Source: RPRC01 sp034933285
Lineage (GTDB): Bacteria > Desulfobacterota > Desulfuromonadia > Geobacterales > Geobacteraceae
Length of the DNA: 64,000 bases
Direction of reading: 5' to 3'
Assembly (NCBI GenBank): GCA_034933285.1
Contig: JAYFNT010000008.1
Location: 124,001-188,000, forward strand
Shown: in pieces, positions 41,417-48,538 of the stretch
Layout of the letters: every line of letters begins with the position of its first letter
Numbering within the stretch: the stretch's first letter is position 1
The notes under the pieces: generated by a model
The model's input: only the letters and a program-made list of their open reading frames with translations
What the model was told of the DNA's origin: nothing
Database searches by the model: none
Program-made: the position numbers and the translations under genes

Positions 41417-44119
41417 TCATTCAACAATGCGCGGCGTTATGAATATGAGCAATTCCGTTTTAGTTTTCTTTGTTGTATTTGACTTGAAAAGCCAACCCAA
41501 TACAGGGATATTCTTCAGCAAGGGAACACCTGTGTCAGTAGATGCTTCGTCATCCTTGTAAATTCCACCAATCACAGTAGTTTCGCCATTGGCAACGATC
41601 ATTTCCGTCAATGCTTCTTTCTTGTTTATCGGAGGAGCAGTGCCGGTAGGAGCATCACCAACAGTATCGTTATTTGCCTTTATTTTCATCGAAATTTGGC
41701 CATTTGGGGTTATATGCGGCGTAACCTCCAATTTCAATGCGGCTTCGACAAACTCTGTTTTCGTGCCTTCAGAAGAAGTTGTCTGGTAAGGCTGCATCTT
41801 GCCCTGGCTGATCTTCGCCGCCTTGTTATTCAGTGTAAGAACCTTCGGAGATGAAATAATCTTCGTATAGCCTAATGATTCTGCAGCTGACAGTCGCATG
41901 TCAAGTTGAAAGTCCCTGGCAAGCTTGCCCAATGTCATTCCCATTGCCGCGCCGTAACCGGTTGCGAACCCGGCAGTTCCTACAAGATTGGTGACTGTAC
42001 CGCCAAATCCGGTATTCAAAGTGGCTGTCGTGCCATTATTGTAATGAGTGCCCCATTCAATTCCCAGGTCCCGTGTAAGATCGGAAGTTGCTTCAACAAT
42101 TCTGGCTTCGATCAGTACCTGTTTTTCAGGGACATCCAGCTCTTTCATCAAGGCTTCCATTTTTTCAATAGCCGGAACGATATCACTCACAATAACTTTG
42201 TTTGTACGAGTATCTGTTGTTATGGAGCCTCGCTCGCTCTTGTAACTTGCAAATTGAGTAGCAATATCTTTTGCATCAGCATAATTTACATCGAAAATTT
42301 TGGTCCTCAATTCTAGAGTTTTTTCATATGCTTTTTTTGCAGCGACCTCTTCATCAGCCTGCGTCGTCATTTTATCGCGCGGACGAATCACCACAATGTT
42401 TCCGGAACGTTTCATGGCTAGATTCTTGGTATCAAGTATCACGTCCAGCGCTTGATCCCAAGGCACGTTCACGAGCTTTATGCTTATCGTGCCCGTCACA
42501 TCGTCGCCTACCAGAATGTTGAGATTGCTTACTTCGCCGATCAACTGGAAAATCTTCCGGATATCTGCGTCAGCGAACTCAAGGGTCACCCTTTTTCCGG
42601 TATATTGTTTCCGCTCCAGCCCACCTTCAACCCTTTTCGTTGAAGTGCGCGTTAGACCTGTTTCTTTATTCCCACTCACTATAGCAATCGGCGTTGGCCC
42701 GCCATTTTGCGATGCAACTTCGTAATGTTTTGGATTGCTGATATCAATCAGGATTTCCGATCCTTCCTTCTTGACCGAATATGGAGCGGACTCCCTTAAT
42801 ACAACGTTGATTTTTGCGTTCTTCTTGCCCTTTGCGGCCACCTGGTAAGGCGTCATGTTCTTAACAACACTGTCGAATTTGCTCGTATCATACGGCCTCT
42901 GCAGGCTTTTCGGAAGCTGGCAGGACTTGAAGGTCAGCATCAGGCCGCTTGCAGTCCTCACTGGTTCCGCCATATCACAACCACCGGTCACGGTAACCTG
43001 GATTCGTGATACACCATCCACGACTTTGAAATCGATTGCTTCTATAGAGGAATGCTTAGGGGCGGCAACAGGGGCGGCAACAGGGGCGGCAACAGGAGCG
43101 GCAACAGGAGCCGGCTGCTCTTTTGCTTCAGGAGAGGCCGCGAGCGGCGCCGCGGCAACTTCAGAAGTTCCTTTTGATGCCGTTGGCGAGGAAATGTTAA
43201 GCTTCAGACCGGCAACGGACTTTTCCAGAATGTAATGAGGTAAGGCGGTTTCTTTGGAATCGAAGACAATCCTTGTTTTTTCTGCATATGAACCGATTCT
43301 GGCCGTACCGAAACCGAAAGCGTCAAGTTTCACCGACCTGCCGAGATCGTTCTTGAATCCGTATAAGTCGACCACCAGCCGTTGCGGGTTCGACATATTG
43401 AAATATCTGAATTTCTGGACCGGAGCGCTGGTGCGGATATCGATACCGTCCGTAACCACGTCTAATCCCGTCAATGAATGAGTTTTTGCATTTCCTGAAG
43501 TTGTTGACGGTGCTTCAGATTTACCGGCCGCAATTTCCTGGTCAGGCTTGACGGCTGCAGCAACCGGTACTGTATTCTCACTATCTTTCTTTTCGGGCAC
43601 AGCTGCAACAGGCTCCGTCGAGGACGGACCAGTCACACTTGCCTGCGGAGCAGATGAAGCCTCCGTTTTTTGCTTAGGTGAAGCTACTACTGTAACAACG
43701 GACATATTAGCCGGGTTGCTGTTCACCGCGTAGTCTACATCGTCCGCGGCTTCCATGGTTATCCGGACCAAAGAACCGGCGGTAAGCTCGTTTTTCGCTA
43801 CGTCGATCTTTTTGATCAGAAAGGACGGGTCAAGCGGGGGAACCTTCACGGAGCCCGGTTCGGCATTCGATATGTCCAGAACAAGCCGCCGGGGATCTTT
43901 GTCCGAATATGATGTGTAGGTAAGGGGCCGGTCAGCTTCGATTTCAATCTTGGAGGCAGCACCTTCCCCGGATACTCTGATTTCACGTAGAGTCGCCGCT
44001 TCTACTGCATCCGTCATGCCTTTCTGAACGGTATAGCTGTTTTCCGCGCAACCGCCCAGCAGCACAAGACTGAAAACCACCAGAAACTTGAAGTAGTCAT
44101 TCGCATTGAAGGCTCTCAT
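41417..44119 (-). CDS. pilQ: Type IV pilus secretin PilQ
   Basis: 900 residues. The signal ends in a lipobox (VLLGGC), so it may be lipidated. Three AMIN-type domains follow: about 45-95 (IEADRPLTYTSYSDKDPRRLVLDIS), about 215-300 and about 345-455. A VAAP repeat lies between the second and third. Then come the STN domain (TLEFADADIRKIFQLIGEVSNLNILVG), the secretin N domain (VNYADAKDIATQFASYKS) and the secretin core ending GVPLLKNIPVLGWLFKSNTTKKTKTELLIFITPRIVE. It forms the outer-membrane ring through which the pilus leaves. Last gene of pilMNOPQ. Confidence 0.97.
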   Translation of the reverse strand: MRAFNANDYFKFLVVFSLVLLGGCAENSYTVQKGMTDAVEAATLREIRVSGEGAASKIEIEADRPLTYTSYSDKDPRRLVLDISNAEPGSVKVPPLDPSFLIKKIDVAKNELTAGSLVRITMEAADDVDYAVNSNPANMSVVTVVASPKQKTEASSAPQASVTGPSSTEPVAAVPEKKDSENTVPVAAAVKPDQEIAAGKSEAPSTTSGNAKTHSLTGLDVVTDGIDIRTSAPVQKFRYFNMSNPQRLVVDLYGFKNDLGRSVKLDAFGFGTARIGSYAEKTRIVFDSKETALPHYILEKSVAGLKLNISSPTASKGTSEVAAAPLAASPEAKEQPAPVAAPVAAPVAAPVAAPKHSSIEAIDFKVVDGVSRIQVTVTGGCDMAEPVRTASGLMLTFKSCQLPKSLQRPYDTSKFDSVVKNMTPYQVAAKGKKNAKINVVLRESAPYSVKKEGSEILIDISNPKHYEVASQNGGPTPIAIVSGNKETGLTRTSTKRVEGGLERKQYTGKRVTLEFADADIRKIFQLIGEVSNLNILVGDDVTGTISIKLVNVPWDQALDVILDTKNLAMKRSGNIVVIRPRDKMTTQADEEVAAKKAYEKTLELRTKIFDVNYADAKDIATQFASYKSERGSITTDTRTNKVIVSDIVPAIEKMEALMKELDVPEKQVLIEARIVEATSDLTRDLGIEWGTHYNNGTTATLNTGFGGTVTNLVGTAGFATGYGAAMGMTLGKLARDFQLDMRLSAAESLGYTKIISSPKVLTLNNKAAKISQGKMQPYQTTSSEGTKTEFVEAALKLEVTPHITPNGQISMKIKANNDTVGDAPTGTAPPINKKEALTEMIVANGETTVIGGIYKDDEASTDTGVPLLKNIPVLGWLFKSNTTKKTKTELLIFITPRIVE
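43059..43106 (-). repeat. Four 12-base tandem repeats inside pilQ
   Basis: GGGGCGGCAACA three times (43059-43094), then GGAGCGGCAACA (43095-43106). On the coding strand each unit gives Val-Ala-Ala-Pro in the linker between AMIN domains 2 and 3. Length change by slippage would stay in frame. Confidence 0.9.
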
Positions 44120-44131
44120 CCGTGAATCTCC

Positions 44132-44689
44132 TTATTGTTTCTTTGGCAATGCAAGTCTTACGTGATTCTTGACCAGTTTCCCACTTTCGTCCCGGTATTT
44201 TTCAAAGACCTCTACATATGTGGGAGTAATCCTGGTAACGCGACCTTCATTCCTGCCCATTTCCATTCCGACCTTGATCACATAGGGTTTCCCGGTCGGG
44301 TCGACAACCTGAGCCCTGTTTTGCTTCAGTCCGACAATTATGCCGGTAACCCTGAACTGGGCAAGATCATAATTAAGTATGGGCAGAGCTTGACCAAGCC
44401 GGTTTCGTCTGACTGCAGGCGCACCGCTTTTTGTATCGGCGACAAGCGGCTTGAACGGATCCTTGTGGGACACGAATTCAGTCGACATCGGAGCCGCGCC
44501 CGCTTTCCCGGCAGAGGACATCTGCTTCTGAACCGGGCCGGGTTTCTGCGCTGCCGGTTTTGTTACCGGTTTTTGCGGAGGGGGAGCAGGTGATTCCTTC
44601 TTTCCGCATCCGGGCAAAACGGGAATCATCATTACAATGATAAGCGCAATGGTTGCCAAATAATTATTTCTTGACTGTTTTCGCATCAT
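44132..44689 (-). CDS. pilP: Type IV pilus lipoprotein PilP
   Basis: 185 residues. A signal peptide with lipobox (VLPGC, about residue 28) is followed by a Pro/Lys/Ala-rich linker (about 32-75) and the PilP beta domain: HKDPFKPLV, then LPILNYDLAQFRVTGIIVGLKQNRAQVVDPTGKPYVIKVGMEMGRNEGRVTRI. PilP binds PilNO and links the inner-membrane alignment complex to PilQ. Its start lies 26 bases inside pilO and has a weak ribosome site, so translation is probably coupled. Confidence 0.95.
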   Translation of the reverse strand: MMRKQSRNNYLATIALIIVMMIPVLPGCGKKESPAPPPQKPVTKPAAQKPGPVQKQMSSAGKAGAAPMSTEFVSHKDPFKPLVADTKSGAPAVRRNRLGQALPILNYDLAQFRVTGIIVGLKQNRAQVVDPTGKPYVIKVGMEMGRNEGRVTRITPTYVEVFEKYRDESGKLVKNHVRLALPKKQ

Positions 44690-45266
44690 TCTGTTCTTTC
44701 TTGTCCAGAAATCGGAATGTGGTTGCCAGACAGGTAACTTTCAGGGTAGTACGTTCTCCGGCGCTTTTGATATCTGAAAAGTTCACATTACTGATGTTCA
44801 CAATCCTGGGCAGACTACCAACCGCGGCAAAAAAATCGCCAACGCTCTTAAAGGAGCCGGCAACGGTTATGTCAACCGGAACCGACGCATAGAAATCCAA
44901 TTTCACTTCAGTGCCCGGCTTGAATACCAGGAAATCCAACCCGGCCTTTTTCCCCTCGTCCGTAACGCTGGTCAGAAGAGCCGGGATCTCTTTCTGATTC
45001 GGCAGCTCGGTCAAAGCCGCTGCCAACTCCCTGTTGAGCTTGTCATATTCTTTCAGGAGAGCAGGGAGGTTCGCGGCGACTTGCCTGTCTTTCTGGATTT
45101 GCTGCTGAAGCGTATCGAGTTTTACCTTCAGTTCATTCAACTCGGTATACTTCGGCTTGAGCAGAAAAAAGAAGGAAAGCGCTGCCACTGCAAGCAGCAA
45201 GGCAATCAAAATGATGATTTTCTGTTTGTTCGGCAGCTTGGCAACTTTGTCAAATCCAAGGTCCAT
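44664..45266 (-). CDS. pilO: Type IV pilus inner-membrane protein PilO
   Basis: 200 residues: a short cytoplasmic N-terminus, one membrane helix (IIILIALLLAVAALSFFFLL), a coiled-coil region (ELNELKVKLDTLQQQIQKDRQ) and a ferredoxin-like periplasmic domain with ASVPVDITVAGSFKSVGDFFAAVGSLPRIVNISNVNF. PilO dimerises with PilN in the pilus alignment subcomplex. Starts 43 bases after pilN. Confidence 0.96.
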   Translation of the reverse strand: MDLGFDKVAKLPNKQKIIILIALLLAVAALSFFFLLKPKYTELNELKVKLDTLQQQIQKDRQVAANLPALLKEYDKLNRELAAALTELPNQKEIPALLTSVTDEGKKAGLDFLVFKPGTEVKLDFYASVPVDITVAGSFKSVGDFFAAVGSLPRIVNISNVNFSDIKSAGERTTLKVTCLATTFRFLDKKEQNDAKTVKK

Positions 45267-45308
45267 GGTCGTTCCTTGTCACATTAATGCGTAGAAGCCG
45301 GAAGGCGC

Positions 45309-45944
45309 CTACTTCTTCTGAGTCTGAGCGCTGGGCGGTGGCGGTGGCGGCGGAGTTGCCTGGTTCTTAGGGGTCTGAGCCTGAGCGCCGGGCAAGGGTG
45401 TTGCCTGGTTCTTCAGGGACATTGACAACTCGAACTTCTTGAGCTTCATGCCGGCCATCTCAACCTGCTCCGACACTACCAGCTCAACATTGGTAAAATC
45501 CTCGGATTCCTGCAGAGAGCGCATGAAGGAAGCTATGAGTTCCTCTGTAAAAGCGACACCCATAACCTTTACACCGGTCGGGCTTTCCGTGTAGCCGGTC
45601 AACCACAGCTTGTCGGGAACCGCCGAACTCAATGTCGACAGGCGATGCACAGGGCCGCTCTTTCCGCGTCGCAACTCGTTCAGCACGTCAAGCTTTTTCT
45701 GAACGTCAGCCTTGAGCTTTTCGAGATCCTTGATCTTGCCTATTTTTGACTTGAGTTCCTGGATCTCCTGTTCGGATCGTGCAATTTCCTTGTTAGTAGA
45801 GCTGATCTTTATCAACAGGTACGAGTAAGCGGCAAGCGCTAACCCGATGACTATGAACAAGGATATGAGGAGTATCAGGAGTTGCTGCCTTGCGGATTCT
45901 TTCCGTTTGCTCGCCCGGATGGGCAACAGATTGATCTTTATCAT
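45309..45944 (-). CDS. pilN: Type IV pilus inner-membrane protein PilN
   Basis: 211 residues beginning MIKINLLPIRASKRKE, the N-terminal peptide by which PilN binds the groove of PilM. One membrane helix (LLILLISLFIVIGLALAAYSYLLI), a coiled coil and a periplasmic domain with VHRLSTLSSAVPDKLWLTGYTE follow. The C-terminal tail is unusual: two copies of TPKNQATP or a close variant and a run of Pro (about 190-205). Its start overlaps the pilM stop as ATGA. Confidence 0.95.
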   Translation of the reverse strand: MIKINLLPIRASKRKESARQQLLILLISLFIVIGLALAAYSYLLIKISSTNKEIARSEQEIQELKSKIGKIKDLEKLKADVQKKLDVLNELRRGKSGPVHRLSTLSSAVPDKLWLTGYTESPTGVKVMGVAFTEELIASFMRSLQESEDFTNVELVVSEQVEMAGMKLKKFELSMSLKNQATPLPGAQAQTPKNQATPPPPPPPSAQTQKK

Positions 45945-46993
45945 TTGTCCCCTAACCTCCTCATCGCCAATCCTGCAGCCACCGCAACAAGAGGGCCTAT
46001 TTCCTGAAGGTATTCAGGGTCGAAATGCTTTTCGTTGTAAGTAATTTTCTGCAGGGGATTCAGCAGCTCGACCTGCAGGCCCAACCTCTGGCTGACAGCC
46101 TCGGCCAGCATTGCAACCTTCGAGCATCCACCGCTCAGGTAGACTTTCGTTATCCTCTGATCCTCGGCGCTCGAATTGTAAAAATCAAGGGATCGATTGA
46201 TCTCGATCGAGACAGTCTCATTGGTACGCGCAATTGTTTCCTTGAGCCTTTCCTGGTCATGGTAGTCCAGGGTAACCTTTATCCGTTCGGCTTCCTGTCC
46301 GCTAAGGGAAAACTGGCGCTGAATCTCTTCCGTGTAAAGATTCCCCCCCATCTGGACGTCCCTGGTAAAAAGCGAAATCCCGTCCTTGACCACATTGAGA
46401 TTCATTATGCTGGCGCCGATATTGATGAGCGCCACCACATCACCGGGGGCAGTGTCGTAATTCTGCTCGTAAATATTCTGGATCGCGAAAGAATCTACGT
46501 CCACGACGACCAGCTTCAAACCGGCCTCGTTGAATACCGCGGCATATTCATTGATTATCTCTTTTTTGCTCGCGACAAGCAGAACCGTCATCTTTCCGGA
46601 TGCAGCCAGATCAGTGTCAAGGATTTCAAAATCCAGATTGACGTCGTTGATATCAAAAGGAATGTACTGTTCGGCCTCCCATGCTATCTGGTCTTCAAGT
46701 TCCTCGGGAGTCATTGCCGGAAGGGATATCTTTCTGATGATCACCGAGTTGCCGGATATCGAACAGACCGCATCCTTCGCCTTGATATCCAGGCTCTTGA
46801 CCAGCGACTTGATGGTCTCGACGATGGAAGTCGTATCCATGAGGCTGTTATCGACGATAGCCTCGCTGGGCAGCGGCAGTATCCCCGCATTTTTCAGCTG
46901 ATACGCGCCCTTCTGTTCATCAAGTTGTACCAGCTTCACAGAACTCGACCCGATGTCGATACCGATAATTTCCCTGCTTTTCATAAAGAGCAT
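45941..46993 (-). CDS. pilM: Type IV pilus assembly ATPase-like protein PilM
   Basis: 350 residues with an actin/FtsA-like fold: IIGIDIGSSSVKLVQL (phosphate 1), VVDVDSFAIQNIYEQNYD and VALINIGASIMNLNVVKDG (phosphate 2), and the adenosine motif YLSGGCSKVAMLAEAVSQRLG. PilM is cytoplasmic, binds ATP and holds PilN. The ATG at 46993 has AGGG seven bases upstream; an ATG at 46984 is an alternative. It starts 18 bases after the small XRE regulator gene, which lies on the same transcript. Confidence 0.97.
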   Translation of the reverse strand: MLFMKSREIIGIDIGSSSVKLVQLDEQKGAYQLKNAGILPLPSEAIVDNSLMDTTSIVETIKSLVKSLDIKAKDAVCSISGNSVIIRKISLPAMTPEELEDQIAWEAEQYIPFDINDVNLDFEILDTDLAASGKMTVLLVASKKEIINEYAAVFNEAGLKLVVVDVDSFAIQNIYEQNYDTAPGDVVALINIGASIMNLNVVKDGISLFTRDVQMGGNLYTEEIQRQFSLSGQEAERIKVTLDYHDQERLKETIARTNETVSIEINRSLDFYNSSAEDQRITKVYLSGGCSKVAMLAEAVSQRLGLQVELLNPLQKITYNEKHFDPEYLQEIGPLVAVAAGLAMRRLGDK

Positions 46994-47011
46994 GGCAGAA
47001 CCCTGTTCCTG

Positions 47012-47212
47012 TTAATCTTTGAAAACCTTGTCCTTATCCGCCAGAGTGAATCCAAGGGCGTAAATGATCTTCCTCTTGGTTTCCATGCGGCATAATTCGC
47101 CCCGTTCAATACGGTCGATGGTGGCAGCGGAAATACCCGCCAGGCGGGCAAGTTCCATCTTGCTCATCAACCTTTCCTCTCGAATCTGCCTTACATTATT
47201 TGGATGCTTCAT
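47012..47212 (-). CDS. Small XRE-family helix-turn-helix regulator ahead of pilM
   Basis: 66 residues from ATG 47212 with AGGA eight bases before it. Almost the whole protein is a HTH_3 domain: VRQIREERLMSKMELARLAGISAATIDRIERGELCRMETKRKIIYALGFT. No effector domain. First gene of the pilMNOPQ transcript, 18 bases before pilM, with a predicted promoter directly upstream in which TTGTTTAAATTG and TTGTAAATTG are repeated between the -35 and -10 boxes. Autoregulation and control of pilMNOPQ is a reasonable inference; no direct evidence. Confidence 0.88.
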   Translation of the reverse strand: MKHPNNVRQIREERLMSKMELARLAGISAATIDRIERGELCRMETKRKIIYALGFTLADKDKVFKD

Positions 47213-47246
47213 ATATGCAATCCTAGCAGTTACGGTTTTTGCGAGC

Positions 47247-47274
47247 AATTTACAACAATTTAAACAAATGTCAA
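47247..47274 (-). promoter_or_regulatory. Predicted promoter of the XRE-pilMNOPQ operon
   Basis: On the minus strand a perfect TTGACA (47274-47269), 16 bases, TAAATT (47252-47247). The spacer carries two similar direct repeats, TTGTTTAAATTG and TTGTAAATTG, that could be an operator. Confidence 0.6.
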
Positions 47275-47510
47275 GATAATTTTATTAGTTGATAGTAATT
47301 GCTATATCAGAGCATAAAAAAAGTAGCATAAGCTATTGATTTAACGACGATTTTTAATCATCGTTTATTTATTGCCAAGTTAATAGCGATTTCTTAATCA
47401 GACGCTTGATGTTTCAGTATTTCGCAAGCCAGAACCCGGTGACGGACAATCCCATTTAACTAACTAGTGCCATGTAACATTAGTGATTTCGCCATTACCC
47501 ACCCACCCTA

Positions 47511-47534
47511 ACCCTCCCCCGCAGGGGGGAGGGA
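47511..47534. repeat. GC-rich palindromic repeat CCTCCCCC-GCA-GGGGGGAGG
   Basis: Eight-pair stem (47513-47520 with its partner up to 47532) around the loop GCA, between the 194-residue protein gene and the XRE operon. It resembles short repeat units commonly seen between genes. On the minus strand it may help terminate the pilY1 transcript. Confidence 0.55.
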
Positions 47535-47575
47535 ACATTTTGTCGTGACGATTTAAGTTGTTACAGGGTAGGGTA

Positions 47576-48160
47576 CTAGCGCGCCGGGGCCCGCGGACCT
47601 TTATCCTGTCTGGAAATCTGCGCCATGGTACTGTGAAGCAGGCTTCTGAATTCGTTGTTCAGCCTGTGATATTTTTGGTCAAGAGCGAGTGTCGAGGAAA
47701 GGAATTCCCTGGCCTTGGTCTCCTGGCCGTGCCGAAAGTAATACAGACCATACAGGAATTTTGCAAGAACGACGTCTTTCCCCTGCAATTCGCTGTACAG
47801 CGATTCCTCTTTCTTGAAATCACCCTGAATGTCATAGATATATCCCAGGAAAAAATATATTTCCCTAAAGAAGAGGAAATTGGGCTGTATCCTTGCCCTC
47901 AGGTCCTCCAGCTTTAACCGCGCCTGCGCGTAATCCTTCCTGTCAAGCAATCGTTTGGCCTTGAGAAATTGCCTGATATTGGCCAGATCCTCGCTCCTCT
48001 TTGGCGGCATCGGTTTTCCAAGGATACGGTATACAACTTTGCCGAGGAAATTATGCGGCCAGGACAGCGTCAAATGGGCGCCTGCGATCAATGTTACGAC
48101 CAGAACCGCGGCAATAACTGCTTTCCTGCGGTACCATGGGATAGTAGATGTATTTTTCAC
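47576..48160 (-). CDS. Membrane-anchored TPR-like protein at the end of the pilY1 cluster
   Basis: 194 residues from a GTG at 48160. A basic N-terminus (NTSTIPWYRRK) and one membrane helix (AVIAAVLVVTLIAGAHLTL) are followed by helical repeats of TPR type: FLKAKRLLDRKDYAQARLKLEDLRARI, FLFFREIYFFLGYIYDIQGDFKKEESLYSEL and VLAKFLYGLYYFRHGQETKAREFLSSTL. No named family recognised. It starts ten bases after the preceding small exported protein and ends the minor-pilin/pilY1 transcript, so a role in pilus assembly or anchoring in the periplasm is likely but inferred. Confidence 0.78.
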   Translation of the reverse strand: MKNTSTIPWYRRKAVIAAVLVVTLIAGAHLTLSWPHNFLGKVVYRILGKPMPPKRSEDLANIRQFLKAKRLLDRKDYAQARLKLEDLRARIQPNFLFFREIYFFLGYIYDIQGDFKKEESLYSELQGKDVVLAKFLYGLYYFRHGQETKAREFLSSTLALDQKYHRLNNEFRSLLHSTMAQISRQDKGPRAPAR

Positions 48161-48170
48161 TAAAGCAACT

Positions 48171-48536
48171 CTATCTGGATAAAATTGTCATGCTCGAAAC
48201 GTAATAACTCTTATTCTTAAGACGATAGCGCGTAATACTGATCTTAGTACCTGCCACCATCGTGTACTTGGCCACGGAAGCAGGTTCCCCGTTTATCTCG
48301 GTTTCCCTGCATATCAGGTGCTTTTTCTCATGCATGATGAACTGGCCGCCTTGCAGCACCGCGGACACCTTGCCCTGGACTTTCTCAGGGAACAGCAGTG
48401 TGGATTCCTTTATGCCGTAAAGTGCAAGTGACGGCAGCGAATCGGCGTGCACGACGGTGCAAGGCACCAGAAGAAGCACACATATTAGCATTATCGGCAA
48501 CCAAGGAGCTTTTCTTGAGAAATTTAATTCACTCAT
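48171..48536 (-). CDS. Small exported protein following pilY1
   Basis: 121 residues from ATG 48536, three bases after the pilY1 stop. A signal peptide (about 1-34, LPIMLICVLLLVPCTVVHA) is followed by a small beta-rich domain: LYGIKESTLLFPEKVQGKVSAVLQGGQFIMHEKKHLICRETEI, then KYTMVAGTKISITRYRLKNKSYYVSSMTI. No family recognised. Position and tight spacing suggest it acts with PilY1 or the minor pilins in the periplasm. The late KISITRYRLKNKSYYVSSM segment looks like a short SH3- or OB-like barrel, but this is a guess. Confidence 0.78.
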   Translation of the reverse strand: MSELNFSRKAPWLPIMLICVLLLVPCTVVHADSLPSLALYGIKESTLLFPEKVQGKVSAVLQGGQFIMHEKKHLICRETEINGEPASVAKYTMVAGTKISITRYRLKNKSYYVSSMTILSR

Positions 48537-48538
48537 GA

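Larger units (their letters stand above)
47213..47575. other. AT-rich control region upstream of the XRE-pilM operon
   Basis: 363 bases without a gene. It holds the XRE-pil promoter, an AT-rich stretch with the hairpin AACGACGATT (47343-47352) / AATCATCGTT (47356-47365), several AATAGC/GCTATT half-repeats (about 47290-47395), and a GC-rich palindrome at 47511-47534. Composition differs sharply from the flanking genes. Confidence 0.6.
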
